Source: an uncultured Collinsella sp. (GTDB lineage: Bacteria; Actinomycetota; Coriobacteriia; Coriobacteriales; Coriobacteriaceae). Taken from it: a stretch of 64,000 bases of DNA. The position numbers and the translations under genes are program-made. How positions within the stretch are numbered: position 1 is the first letter of the stretch; each line of letters starts with the position of its first letter. Below, piece by piece: positions 55,845-64,000 of this stretch. The DNA is taken from the NCBI GenBank assembly GCA_900757495.1, contig CAAENX010000002.1, positions 62,001 through 126,000 of the forward strand, read 5' to 3'. A model generated the notes under the pieces. That model worked only from the letters and a program-made list of their open reading frames with translations. It had not been told where the DNA came from and ran no database searches.

Positions 55845-56639
55845 TTAGCTCAGCAGCATGCGGTCGTTGGCGAGCTCGCCGCCCGAGACCTCCTCGAACT
55901 TTTGGAGCAGGTCGGCGACGGTGAGCGACTTTTTCTCGTCGCCGGCCACATCGTAAATCACATGGCCCTCGTGCATCATGATCAGACGGTTACCCAGACG
56001 GATGGCGTCGTTCATGTTATGCGTGACCATGAGCGTGGTCAGGTGGTTCTCGTCGACGATCTCCTCGGTCAGGTTGAGCACCTTCGATGCCGTCTTGGGG
56101 TCGAGGGCCGCCGTGTGCTCGTCGAGCAGCAGCAGGCGCGGCTTGGTGAGCGTGGCCATCAGCAGGGTGAGTGCTTGGCGCTGACCGCCCGAGAGCAGGC
56201 CGACCTTGGCGTTGAGGCGCGTGTCCAGGCCGAGGTCCAAGCGCTTGAGCAGCTTAACGTACTCGTCCTTCTCGGCCTTGGTGACGCCCCACGAAAGACC
56301 GCGGCGCTGGCCGCGGCGCTTGGCGAGGGCCAGGTTCTCGGCAATTTGCATGTCGGCTGCGGTGCCGCGCATGGGGTCCTGGAACACACGGCCCAGGTAC
56401 TTGGCGCGCTGCGACTCACTCAGACGCGAGATGTCGGTGCTGTCGAGCTCGATAACGCCCGAATCGAGCGGATATACGCCGGCGATCATGTTGAGCAGCG
56501 TGGACTTGCCAGCGCCGTTGCCGCCAATCACGGTTACAAAGTCGCCATCATTCAGGGTAAGGTCGACGCCGGTGAGTGCGCGCTTCTCGGTGACGGTGCC
56601 TTTGTTAAAGGTCTTTTTGACGTGCGAGAGCTTAAGCAT
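55845..56639 (-). CDS. ABC transporter ATP-binding protein (TrpXYZ/BMP-type importer)
   Basis: A 264-residue ATPase with Walker A GGNGAGKST, signature LLSGGQRQALTL and Walker B RLLLLDEHTAALDP. The H-loop is in MVTHNMNDAI. Start at 56639 (MLKLSHVKKTF) overlaps the permease stop by 8 bp; a longer frame would run through the permease gene. It energises the importer formed with the permease (56632) and the lipoprotein (57760). This family (ABC_tran next to a BPD_transp_2 permease and an ABC_sub_bind protein) imports amino acids such as tryptophan or tyrosine in some Firmicutes. Confidence 0.9.
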   Translation of the reverse strand: MLKLSHVKKTFNKGTVTEKRALTGVDLTLNDGDFVTVIGGNGAGKSTLLNMIAGVYPLDSGVIELDSTDISRLSESQRAKYLGRVFQDPMRGTAADMQIAENLALAKRRGQRRGLSWGVTKAEKDEYVKLLKRLDLGLDTRLNAKVGLLSGGQRQALTLLMATLTKPRLLLLDEHTAALDPKTASKVLNLTEEIVDENHLTTLMVTHNMNDAIRLGNRLIMMHEGHVIYDVAGDEKKSLTVADLLQKFEEVSGGELANDRMLLS

Positions 56640-57555
56640 CTGCCTCATCTCCCCTCGTGTAGGAGCTGCGGAGCTTATAACGCTCCCAAACCACGGGCAC
56701 GCACAGGGCCACGGCAACGATTACGGCGGAGAGCAGCTTCATGTCGTTGGCGTCCATGCCCAGCTGCAACACGATGGCGCGAATGAGGAAGTACACCACA
56801 GAGCCAAAGACGGCGGAGGCCAGGCGGACGCTAAACTGCGTCAGACCGCCGGGCAGCAGGCGGCCGAGCACCTCGCCGATAACAATGGCGGCAAGACCGA
56901 TAACGATGGCGCCGGTGCCCATGCCAATGTCAGCGTACTTCTGGCTCTGGCAGATGAGCGCACCCGAAAGGCCGATAAGGGCGTTGGAGAGCACGAGGGC
57001 AATCATCTTGGTGGAGTTGGTGTTGACGCCCAGGGCGCGGATCATGTACTCGTTGTTGCCGGTGGCACGCAGCGCCGAGCCGATCTCGGTGCCAAAGAAC
57101 CAGTACAGGATGGCGACGATGGCCACGGCCAGCACAATGCCCAGGATGATGGCAACGGTGGACTGCGGCAGGCCCGTCATGTGGCTGACGGATGAGAAGA
57201 TGGTGCCCTTGGCAAGGATGGGCGTGTTGGATTTGCCCATGATGCGCAGGTTGATGGACCACAGACTGATCTGCGTAAGGATTCCGGCGAGGATTGCAGG
57301 AATCTCAAAAACGGTGGTCAAGATGCCCGTGACCGCGCCCGCGATGGCGCCGGCGCACATGCCGGCCAGCACGGCGAGCAGCGGGTCGACGTTGTTATTG
57401 ACGATGAGCACGGCGCAAACACAGCCGCCGAGGGCAAAGCTGCCGTCGCAGGTCATATCGGGGATGTCGAGCAGGCGGAACGTGATAAACACGCCGAGCA
57501 CCATGATGCCCCAGAGGACGCCCTGCGAAACGGCGCCCTGCAATGCAATGAGCAT
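56632..57555 (-). CDS. ABC transporter permease (BPD_transp_2 family)
   Basis: A 307-residue membrane protein with eight or nine helices, of the branched-chain/BMP permease class. Typical are GVFITFRLLDIPDMTCDGSF and GCVCAVLI near the N-terminus, the EIPAILAGILTQISLWSINL region, and GNNEYMIRALGVNTNSTKMI. It is encoded between the lipoprotein and ATPase genes. RBS is AGGAGG. A hairpin lies in the 204-bp gap upstream, which may reduce expression relative to the lipoprotein gene. Confidence 0.9.
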   Translation of the reverse strand: MLIALQGAVSQGVLWGIMVLGVFITFRLLDIPDMTCDGSFALGGCVCAVLIVNNNVDPLLAVLAGMCAGAIAGAVTGILTTVFEIPAILAGILTQISLWSINLRIMGKSNTPILAKGTIFSSVSHMTGLPQSTVAIILGIVLAVAIVAILYWFFGTEIGSALRATGNNEYMIRALGVNTNSTKMIALVLSNALIGLSGALICQSQKYADIGMGTGAIVIGLAAIVIGEVLGRLLPGGLTQFSVRLASAVFGSVVYFLIRAIVLQLGMDANDMKLLSAVIVAVALCVPVVWERYKLRSSYTRGDEADA

Positions 57556-57659
57556 GCTTCATACCTCCTAGGATAGGGTGGACACGTGATTTTCCATAAT
57601 AGCGGTACCAATGCATAAAAGAGCGGTGGACAGACGTTTTGTTTTACCTGAAACAAGCA

Positions 57660-57688
57660 GGGCGAACGCCGGTCTTTAGCGTTCGCCC
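57660..57688 (-). repeat. Hairpin between lipoprotein and permease genes
   Basis: GGGCGAACGC (57660-57669) and GCGTTCGCCC (57679-57688) are perfect complements. No strong T-run follows, so partial termination or mRNA stabilisation of the binding-protein message is the usual interpretation. Confidence 0.65.
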
Positions 57689-57759
57689 CAATGACTCAGA
57701 TATTGAATAACGCAGTAGTGGCGCGCGTGCGGGCCCTAGACGCGTTACCGCGCATGGCG

Positions 57760-58740
57760 CTACGCGTCCAGAGCGGAAAGGTCGATACCCAGAGCCTCGG
57801 CCATCTCGTCGTTTTTGACGACGACCAGGTCCTTGCTCGAGAGTTGCTCAATCGGCATATCCTCGGGCTTGGCCTCGCCCTTCAAGATCTTGACGGCCAT
57901 CTCGCCTGCAGCGTAGCCCAGGTCCTCATAGTTGATGGAGAGGGTGAACAGACCGCCGGCCTTGCACATGCCCTCCTCGCCAGTCACAAAGGGGAGCTTG
58001 TTCTCCTTGCAGATCTGGCCGACTTGCGAGGCGCCCGCGGCGATGGTGTTGTCGGTGGGGGAGTAGAGCGCGTCGACCTTGCTCACGGCGGACTCGACGA
58101 CGGACTGGATCTCGTTGGAGCTCGAGACGGTGAAGTCGGTGTACTCCAGGCCCAGCTTGTCGAGCTCCTTCTTGGCGGCCTTGATCTGGACGTCGGAGTT
58201 GGACTCGGCGGTGCAGTAGAGCAGGCCGACCTTCTTAACGTCGGGCAGGACCTTCTGCATCATCTCGAGCTGCTCGGCGACCGGGGTGAGGTCGGAAGCG
58301 CCCGTGACGTTGGTGCCGGGCTTGTCGTTGTCCTGGACCAGGCCGGAAGCGGCGTAGTCGGTGATGGCGCAGCCAACGATGGGGATATCAGCGGTGGCGC
58401 CGGCGGCAGCCTGCGCGGCGGGCGTAGCGATGGCATAGATCAGGTCGACGCCGTCGCCTACGAACTTGTCGGCAATGGACTTACACGTGGACTGGTCATT
58501 CTGGGCGTTCTTCTGGTCGATCTTGACCTTAAGGCCGCTCTTCTTGATGGCCTTGACGAAGCCGTCGTTGGCGGCATCGAGCGCGGAGTGCTCGGTGAGC
58601 TGCAGAACGCCGATGGTGTAGTCGGAACCGGCGGCAGCGGAGCCGGAACCAGAGTTGCCGCCGCATCCGGCGAGCGGAGCGAGCGCGAGCAGGCCAGCGG
58701 AGACAAGAAGGCTCCTGCGGCTGATGGTGATGTCCTTCAT
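57760..58740 (-). CDS. ABC transporter substrate-binding lipoprotein (ABC_sub_bind/TrpX type)
   Basis: A 326-residue lipoprotein. The signal sequence MKDITISRRSLLVSAGLLAL ends in the lipobox LAGC (Cys26). The SRRSLL run looks like a twin-arginine signal, so export through Tat is possible. The mature part is a two-lobed periplasmic-binding fold (YTIGVLQLTEHSALDAANDG, then VDLIYAIATPAAQAAA, IPIVGCAITDYAASG and YSPTDNTIAAGASQVGQICK). Members bind aromatic amino acids or related compounds. No T-box was found in the upstream 160 bp. The operon is 58740 to 55845. Confidence 0.9.
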   Translation of the reverse strand: MKDITISRRSLLVSAGLLALAPLAGCGGNSGSGSAAAGSDYTIGVLQLTEHSALDAANDGFVKAIKKSGLKVKIDQKNAQNDQSTCKSIADKFVGDGVDLIYAIATPAAQAAAGATADIPIVGCAITDYAASGLVQDNDKPGTNVTGASDLTPVAEQLEMMQKVLPDVKKVGLLYCTAESNSDVQIKAAKKELDKLGLEYTDFTVSSSNEIQSVVESAVSKVDALYSPTDNTIAAGASQVGQICKENKLPFVTGEEGMCKAGGLFTLSINYEDLGYAAGEMAVKILKGEAKPEDMPIEQLSSKDLVVVKNDEMAEALGIDLSALDA

Positions 58741-58800
58741 ATCATTACCCCCAGTATAAAAATGGCTGGAAACACTGCACTAGGAAAAAGTGCAAGTGGG

Positions 58801-58831
58801 ACTATAGTAACGCCGATGTCCATTTTTACAA
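58801..58831 (-). promoter_or_regulatory. Weak promoter candidate of the ABC importer
   Basis: On the minus strand TTGTAA (58831-58826) and TATAGT (58806-58801) are 19 bp apart. The -10 box is good but the spacing is long. A small hairpin (GCACTTTTTCCTAGTGC) follows. Confidence 0.35.
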
Positions 58832-58899
58832 TAACCTGGCGGGTTTTTTAATACTGAACCGGATGGGCGGTGCTGAGGAACGACGGACGGTAACGGGGC

Positions 58900-59688
58900 T
58901 TACGCTGCGGGCGCGGGGCTGTCTTCTTCGTCTAGCGCGGCAAAGAGTTTCTTGCCGTCGAGCAAACGCGTGCTGACGTTTCTCATGCGGCTGACCTCAA
59001 CGGTGCGCAGGGTGTCGTCGGCGCCTCGGGTGTCGTAGACCGTTCCCAGCAGATACGAGACGCCATCGCGCTGCCTGATGGCAAAGGGCCGGACCGTCAT
59101 CCGCACCACCTCGGTTTCGCCCCGGGTCATGACGTTTGAGATATCAAAGCTGACGGTTGTTCCATGGTCGATGGCCTGTTCGACGAGCTCGCACGTGTCG
59201 ATACGCTTGGCGCGCGGACGCGTTGTCTTGACGGGCGCGTCGTTGGCGGCCGGTGCCGGTTCGGGCATATCGAGGTAGCCGCGAACATCGGCGCTCGCCA
59301 TGGCGACCAGGTGCTGCGCCATGCTCTTTCGAATGGCTATGGGCGTCGATCGGTTGCGCATGACCATGCCGTGGAGCCGTATGATTTCCTCGTCAGCAAG
59401 TGGGCGGGTGAGGAGCCGATAGCCCACGCCGCGTTTATAGTCGATTTCGTATCCGGCGTGACGAAGTGCCGATATCGAGGTATAGATGCTGCGGCGTGCC
59501 GCCGAGATGGGCATGCGGGCGGGGTCGTCGGGATGGGCGAGGAGCTCGACCAGCTCATCGGAAAGCAGCGCTTTGTCCTCGCCGGTGTTCTCGCTCAAGA
59601 GCTGCAGGATGCGCACGGCGCGATAGGCTGCCATCGAGGCGGAGCCCCTGGTTGTGGTCTCGTAGTTTTCAACAACGGCTTCGGTCAT
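58900..59688 (-). CDS. WYL-domain transcriptional regulator
   Basis: A 262-residue protein. Residues 12-95 form a winged helix (AYRAVRILQLLSENTGEDKA, with a helix-turn-helix around ISAARRSIYTSISALRHAGY and the wing YKRGVGYRLL). The C-terminal half has the WYL-type barrel pattern (VSFDISNVMTRGETEVVRMT, then VRPFAIRQRDGVSYLLGTVY). WYL domains sense ligands such as nucleotides or nucleic acid. The ATG at 59688 is ten bases after AAAGGA; a GTG nine bases earlier would be too close to it. It may control the ABC importer next to it or genes elsewhere. Confidence 0.85.
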   Translation of the reverse strand: MTEAVVENYETTTRGSASMAAYRAVRILQLLSENTGEDKALLSDELVELLAHPDDPARMPISAARRSIYTSISALRHAGYEIDYKRGVGYRLLTRPLADEEIIRLHGMVMRNRSTPIAIRKSMAQHLVAMASADVRGYLDMPEPAPAANDAPVKTTRPRAKRIDTCELVEQAIDHGTTVSFDISNVMTRGETEVVRMTVRPFAIRQRDGVSYLLGTVYDTRGADDTLRTVEVSRMRNVSTRLLDGKKLFAALDEEDSPAPAA

Positions 59689-59945
59689 GGCGCCCACGTC
59701 CTTTCCTTTTTTGGTGATGGCAGATCAGAGCCTAGGGCGCGGAGCCTGGCCAAGGACGCGTGGCGCCTTGGACGGTCGGTGGTTGCCGGCAAACGGCGGG
59801 TCGAGTTTTCAACAACCCTGCCTAACTGACCAAAACCTTGCCAAAAGCTTGACGAATGCTGTTGAAAAAGCGCCCCTCGGCGGATGTCGAGAGGCGCTTG
59901 TGCGATGAGCGTTGGCGTGTGGCGATGCGAGCAAACGTCCGACGA

Positions 59946-61349
59946 TTAGAAGTCGGCGTTGCCCACGGTGCGCGGGTGCGGCAGGACGTCGCGGATGTTG
60001 CCCACGCCGGTGAGGTACATCACCAAGCGCTCGAAGCCCAGACCGTAGCCGGCGTGCTTGCAGGAGCCGTAGCGGCGCAGGTCAAGGTAGTACTTGTACT
60101 GCTCGGGATTCATACCCAGGTCCTTGATGCGGGCCTCGAGCAGATCCAGGCGCTCCTCGCGCTGGGAGCCGCCGATAATCTCGCCGATACCGGGAACCAG
60201 GCAGTCGGCGGCGGCGACGGTCTTGCCGTCCTCGTTCATGCGCATATAGAACGCCTTGATCTCGGCCGGGTAGTCGGTTACGAAAGTCGGTCGCTTAAAG
60301 TGTTCCTCGGTCAGGAAACGCTCGTGCTCGGTTTGCAGGTCGATGCCCCAGCTCACGGGATAGTCAAACTTGTGACCGGCGGCGACGGCCTGCTCCAGGA
60401 TCTCGACGGCCTCGGTGTAGGTAACGCGGGCAAAGTCGGAGTTTGCCACGTGGTCCAGGCGCTCGATCAGGCCCTTGTCCACAAACTTGTTGAGCATGTT
60501 GAGCTCGTCGGGGCAGGTGGCCATAACGTCCTTAAGGACGTACTTGAGCATGGCCTCGGCGTTGTCCATGTAGTCGTTGAGGTCGGCGAAGGCCATCTCG
60601 GGCTCGATCATCCAAAACTCGGCGGCATGGCGCGTGGTGTTGGAGTTCTCGGCGCGGAAGGTGGGGCCAAAGGTGTACACGTCGCCAAAGGCCATGGCGA
60701 AGTTCTCGGCGTTGAGCTGGCCGGATACGGTAAGGCTTGCGTGCTTGCCAAAGAAGTCCTGGCTCCAGTCGACCTCGCCGGACTCGGTGAGGGGCGGGTT
60801 TTTGGGGTCGAGCGTGGTCACGCGGAACATCTCGCCGGCGCCCTCGCAGTCACTCGTGGTGATGATGGGAGTGTTGACGTAGACAAAGCCCTGCTCCTGG
60901 AAGAAGCGGTGGATAGCGGCAGCCGCGACAGAGCGGATGCGGAACACGGCGCGGAACAGGTTGGTGCGCGGGCGCAGGTGCTGCTGGGTGCGCAGGAACT
61001 CGACGGTTGCGCGCTTCTTCTGCAGCGGGTAATCCGGGGCGCTCGTGCCCTCGACCTCGATGGAAGTGGCAGAAAGCTCGAAGGGCTGGGGCGCATCGGG
61101 GGTCAGCTTGACGGTGCCGGTGCAGATGAGGGCGGCCGAGACGTTTTGGTGGGCGATTTCGTCGTAGTTGTCGAGCGCCTCGCGGTTCATGACGACCTGC
61201 AGGTCGCGGAAGCAGCTGCCGTCGTTGAGCGTAACGAAGCCAAAGTTCTTCATGTCGCGGACGGACTTGACCCAGCCGGCAACGGTGACGGTCTGGCCAC
61301 CGAGCGACTCGGCGTGCGTATAGAGCTGCGCGATTTTGGTGCGGTTCAC
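59946..61349 (-). CDS. asnS: Asparaginyl-tRNA synthetase
   Basis: A 467-residue class IIb synthetase. The N-terminal OB-fold begins VNRTKIAQLYTHAESLGGQT and has VAGWVKSVRDMKNFGFVTLN. The catalytic core carries motif 2 (FGPTFRAENSNTTRHAAEFW) and motif 3 (GYGLGFERLVMYLTG). The start is GTG at 61349, preceded by GGGAGGATAC. A longer frame upstream is Arg/Pro-rich and lacks an RBS. Its presence indicates direct charging of tRNA-Asn rather than the transamidation route alone. asnB supplies the asparagine. Confidence 0.95.
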   Translation of the reverse strand: MNRTKIAQLYTHAESLGGQTVTVAGWVKSVRDMKNFGFVTLNDGSCFRDLQVVMNREALDNYDEIAHQNVSAALICTGTVKLTPDAPQPFELSATSIEVEGTSAPDYPLQKKRATVEFLRTQQHLRPRTNLFRAVFRIRSVAAAAIHRFFQEQGFVYVNTPIITTSDCEGAGEMFRVTTLDPKNPPLTESGEVDWSQDFFGKHASLTVSGQLNAENFAMAFGDVYTFGPTFRAENSNTTRHAAEFWMIEPEMAFADLNDYMDNAEAMLKYVLKDVMATCPDELNMLNKFVDKGLIERLDHVANSDFARVTYTEAVEILEQAVAAGHKFDYPVSWGIDLQTEHERFLTEEHFKRPTFVTDYPAEIKAFYMRMNEDGKTVAAADCLVPGIGEIIGGSQREERLDLLEARIKDLGMNPEQYKYYLDLRRYGSCKHAGYGLGFERLVMYLTGVGNIRDVLPHPRTVGNADF

Positions 61350-61485
61350 GTATCCTCCCAGAGCGGTTGTACGGATTATTTCCAAACAGTTAACCATTCT
61401 AACCCGCGAGCGGGAGCGTAGCAAAACGGCAAGCTCGATGTATGGGCGTGACGTGGGCACCGCGCAAGCGCCGATTTTGCGGTGC

Positions 61486-63405
61486 CTAGTGCCCGCAGAT
61501 GGCTTGGCGTATGAGGACGGCGTAGGTGTCGATTCCCGCCTGGGTGAGGTGTGTGCCGTCGTCGACGAGGTATTCGCTGTGGCCCTCCGAGGCACCGTTC
61601 CAGTCGATGACGCCGGCGTTGTCGTTTTGGGCGCATACATCGCGGATCGTCTGGTTATTGCGGTCCTGTAGCTCGAGCGGCACGCGCACGGTCACAAAGT
61701 AGATGGGCTTGCCACCCACGGCATTAATCACGTTTTGCACCTGCCGCGGGTCGCGAATAAGGCCATTGGTGCCAAGTGCACAGATGACCACACTCGGGTC
61801 GTAGTTGGCGCTGTCCTGCGCGTAGACATCCTGGAAGGTGTAGAACTGGCGGCTCACCACGCCGTCGATGTAGGCGTTGGGAAGCGCCGCCTGAATACCT
61901 GACTGTGCGCCCGCGGTGACCGAGTCGCCGATCATCAGCACACGGGCATCGCAGGTTCCGGTCGCCTCGTCGTAGGTAAAGCTCTTCCAGTCCAAGTTTT
62001 TAGGGACCTTTTCGGCGATAGGACCTTCTTTGGGTTTTTGCTGAGCGGCGTCGTTGGGCTGAGTGTCTTGGTTGGATGCGGGCTCGGCGCTTTTGTCGCC
62101 GGCACCGTTGTCCTTGGGCGGGGTTACGTTTTGGGCAAGCTCGGGGCGGAGCTGCTCGGTGCGGGCGGTGGCGATGCCTGCCCAGTTAAGCGGCGCGAAG
62201 GCAAGTGCGGCGACGCATGCGGCGGCAAACGCGGGGAGCATCATGGCGGGCGCGAGGACGTGCTTTCTTGCCGTGCTGTCCTGTTGGGCCGGCTTGTGGG
62301 ACCAAGGGCGTTCGACGAGGCGATTGAAAACCTCGGCTACCGCAAGGATCAGCACAAGCTGTAATACCTGCTCCCACCAGGCGATACGGGTAGTGCGGGT
62401 TGCGGGGTTCATAAGGATGAGCAGTGGGTAGTGCACCAGATAGACCGAGAACGAACGCTGGCCCAGCCAGACGAGCGGCTTGACCGACAACAGACGACGC
62501 ACGATACATTCCGTGTTTTGCACACAGATGATAAGGAGCCCAGTGAGCAGGGCGAGCAGCAAAAAGCCACCGCGGTAGAGCAGGGGGTTCTCTCCGGTCA
62601 GCGTGAACGCGCCGACTATGACGACAGCGAGCCACGCGACGGAGACCACGTTAACCTTCGAGATACCCTTGCTGGCGCCGGGGGTACGGGCGTCACCGCT
62701 CAGCATCTCGCGCAGACGCGGCGCGGCGATGGCGGCTAAGGCTCCGCATAGAAGCTCGGCGGCACGGGCGTCGGTTCCGTAGTAGACGCGCGATGTGTCG
62801 GCCATGGGGTCGAACATGAGGGCCATCGCTGCTGTTGATATAAGTATGAACGTGATCGTGACGCCGATAGCGGTGTTGCGCGACCTAGTTTTGCTACAGA
62901 GCACCATAAGGATGAGCGGCCATACCAGATAGAACTGCATCTGGACGCCGCAGAACCACAGGTGCGTGAGCGGCGAGGGGAGTCCTGCGGCGGCAAAATA
63001 CGAGACGTTGCGAAAGATATAGAACCAGTTGCTCAAAAAGAGTGCCGATGGCAGGGCGTCCTGCTGCACCTTAGGCAGCAGGCTCGGAGCCGCGATATAG
63101 GTGGCCACGGCGGTAAGCGCGATGGTTACAAGAATCGGTGGCATAAGGCGCGTGACGCGGCGGCAGATATAGCGCGGGTATGAGAACCCGTCGCGTGCCG
63201 TTGCTCGCATAATGCTTTTGGTGGCGAGATAGCCACTCAGCGTAAAGAAGAGTGTAACGCCCAAAAAACCGCCGGTCAGGCGGCTGGGACGAAGGTGATA
63301 TAGGACGACGCCGGCGATGGCGAGGGCGCGGAGCCCGTCGAGTGCGGCGATGCGTTGGCTGCGTTGAGGCGCGGCGTGTGCGGCGCCCGTGGGTGTGTTT
63401 TGCAT
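61486..63405 (-). CDS. Membrane acyltransferase with SGNH domain (OatA-like)
   Basis: A 639-residue protein in two parts. Residues 1-385 are an acyltransferase-3 membrane domain with about ten or eleven helices, starting with IAALDGLRALAIAGVVLYHL and including GVTLFFTLSGYL and SFSVYLVHYPL. After a Pro/Gln/Lys-rich linker (about 425-470), an extracytoplasmic SGNH esterase-like domain has block I MIGDSVTAGAQSG, an ICALGTNG block and block V DDGTHLTQAG. OatA-type enzymes O-acetylate peptidoglycan and give lysozyme resistance; other glycans are possible substrates. ATG 63405 follows GGAGGAAAG. Confidence 0.88.
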   Translation of the reverse strand: MQNTPTGAAHAAPQRSQRIAALDGLRALAIAGVVLYHLRPSRLTGGFLGVTLFFTLSGYLATKSIMRATARDGFSYPRYICRRVTRLMPPILVTIALTAVATYIAAPSLLPKVQQDALPSALFLSNWFYIFRNVSYFAAAGLPSPLTHLWFCGVQMQFYLVWPLILMVLCSKTRSRNTAIGVTITFILISTAAMALMFDPMADTSRVYYGTDARAAELLCGALAAIAAPRLREMLSGDARTPGASKGISKVNVVSVAWLAVVIVGAFTLTGENPLLYRGGFLLLALLTGLLIICVQNTECIVRRLLSVKPLVWLGQRSFSVYLVHYPLLILMNPATRTTRIAWWEQVLQLVLILAVAEVFNRLVERPWSHKPAQQDSTARKHVLAPAMMLPAFAAACVAALAFAPLNWAGIATARTEQLRPELAQNVTPPKDNGAGDKSAEPASNQDTQPNDAAQQKPKEGPIAEKVPKNLDWKSFTYDEATGTCDARVLMIGDSVTAGAQSGIQAALPNAYIDGVVSRQFYTFQDVYAQDSANYDPSVVICALGTNGLIRDPRQVQNVINAVGGKPIYFVTVRVPLELQDRNNQTIRDVCAQNDNAGVIDWNGASEGHSEYLVDDGTHLTQAGIDTYAVLIRQAICGH

Positions 63406-63541
63406 CGTTCTTTCCTCCAATGTCGACCTAGCAGTCTAGCGCTCTGCGCGGACAAGGGAAGGGGGTTCGTGCGGTTGAACAACATGCCGAGCGGGCGATG
63501 TTTCGCTACGCAAAAGCCGCACCTGCGTTGATGCTCAGCTG

Positions 63542-63575
63542 CCTATGTAGAAACGTTTCGAAACCTCTACATAGG
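63542..63575. promoter_or_regulatory. Inverted repeat with LacI-type core
   Basis: CCTATGTAG (63542-63550) and CTACATAGG (63567-63575) flank AAACGTTTCGAAACCT, which contains GAAACGTTTC-like and TTTCGAAA palindromes reminiscent of LacI/CcpA-family operators. It lies between the EIIA stop and the acyltransferase start on the minus strand. Confidence 0.4.
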
Positions 63576-63641
63576 TAAAAACAACAACACAGATGCGGCA
63601 AAGATGCACAGGCGTTTGGCCCGTTATGTGACAGCGGTCTG

Positions 63642-64000
63642 CTACTTGGTCTTGGCTACCAGCAGCGGGTCGCCCAGCTTGACGAGCGGGTTGCCGCCGA
63701 TAAGCGTACCGGACTCGCCGACATGGTCGATGCTCTTGAGGCGGTCGAGCTCGGAGACGATGACGGTCACGATGTCCTCGTGGCCGGCGGCCTTAATGGC
63801 GTCGCGGTCGAAGCTGATGAGCGGCTGGCCGGCCTTGACCTCATCGCCCATCTCAACAAAGCGGGCAAAACCCTTGCCGTTCATTTCCACGGTGCCCAGG
63901 CCAACATGGATGAACACGCGAAGACCGTCCTCGGTGATCATGCCGATGGAGTGGTTGGTGACGGTGGTGGCGCCGATGCGACCGTTGGCGGGCGCATAGA
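63642..64000 (-). CDS. PTS glucose-type EIIA domain protein (5' end outside window)
   Basis: The C-terminal 119 codons of a phosphotransferase EIIA of the glucose/beta-glucoside type. The sequence reads APANGRIGATTVTNHSIGMI, then TEDGLRVFIHVGLGTVEMNG (the His of HVGL is the phosphorylated residue; the first His of the pair is in NHSIG), then GFARFVEMGDEVKAGQPLIS and DRDAIKAAGHEDIVTVIV. It accepts phosphate from HPr and passes it to EIIB. Whether it is a stand-alone EIIA or the end of an EIIBCA or EIICBA fusion cannot be seen. Confidence 0.9.
   Translation of the reverse strand, partial: YAPANGRIGATTVTNHSIGMITEDGLRVFIHVGLGTVEMNGKGFARFVEMGDEVKAGQPLISFDRDAIKAAGHEDIVTVIVSELDRLKSIDHVGESGTLIGGNPLVKLGDPLLVAKTK

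Overview
The window is a stretch of bacterial chromosome, rich in G+C, from an actinobacterium of class Coriobacteriia, most likely Collinsella. This assignment is inferred from protein character, strong G/C preference at third codon positions, gene order and the type of intergenic repeats; no database was searched. Nearly all genes are housekeeping genes. No prophage, CRISPR array or rRNA operon is visible. One complete IS3-family insertion sequence is present.

Layout. 0-3.4 kb (minus strand): a repeat-like non-coding stretch, an LTA-synthase-type membrane sulfatase, a collapsed zinc-binding lipoprotein gene and a small Cys/His membrane protein. 3.6-5.7 kb: groES-groEL, followed by a large nested palindrome. 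6.1-9.6 kb: an FMN riboswitch ahead of ribU and a complete ECF energizing module (fused double ATPase plus EcfT). 9.7-10.6 kb: two related flavin-fold proteins. 10.7-15.8 kb: argCJBD behind two ARG-box-like palindromes. 15.8-16.5 kb: non-coding, with a MITE-like inverted-repeat element and a duplicated tRNA-Val 3' region. 16.7-28.7 kb: asnB, murE, a HAD phosphatase, murI, rph, rdgB, dtd, veg, ispE, tRNA-Pro, tatA, greA and lysS, where LysRS carries an extra C-terminal tRNA-binding domain. 29-34.2 kb: a ThrE-type exporter, a DUF2798 protein and clpC. 34.3-38.8 kb: a RelB/PIN toxin-antitoxin pair, pepD and a hipBA module with visible operators. 38.9-45.2 kb: mntP (minus), then disA-ispD-ispF-cysS-rlmB-yacP. 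45.2-50.7 kb: a repeat-rich gap, then tRNA-Tyr/Thr/Met, tuf, rpmG, tRNA-Trp, secE, nusG, rplK and rplA. 50.7-64 kb (all minus): a phosphoesterase overlapping an unusual ParB-like/BMP fusion, the IS, mscS, a TrpXYZ-type ABC importer, a WYL regulator, asnS, an acyltransferase-SGNH protein and the end of a PTS EIIA gene.

How the parts fit. From disA to rplA the order follows the Bacillus disA-ispD-ispF-cysS-rlmB-yacP-(sigH)-rpmG-secE-nusG-rplKA segment. The tRNA/tuf/tRNA-Trp block in the sigH position resembles the E. coli tufB operon. ispE, ispD and ispF supply the MEP isoprenoid pathway. murE and murI feed peptidoglycan precursors. rph, rdgB and dtd are quality-control functions.

The least explained features are the cytoplasmic ParB-like/BMP fusion with its overlapping phosphoesterase, three tandem palindromes near 45.6 kb, a hairpin repeat present three times around 50.7-55.8 kb (one copy split by the IS), the inverted-repeat element near 15.9 kb and the LysRS fusion.
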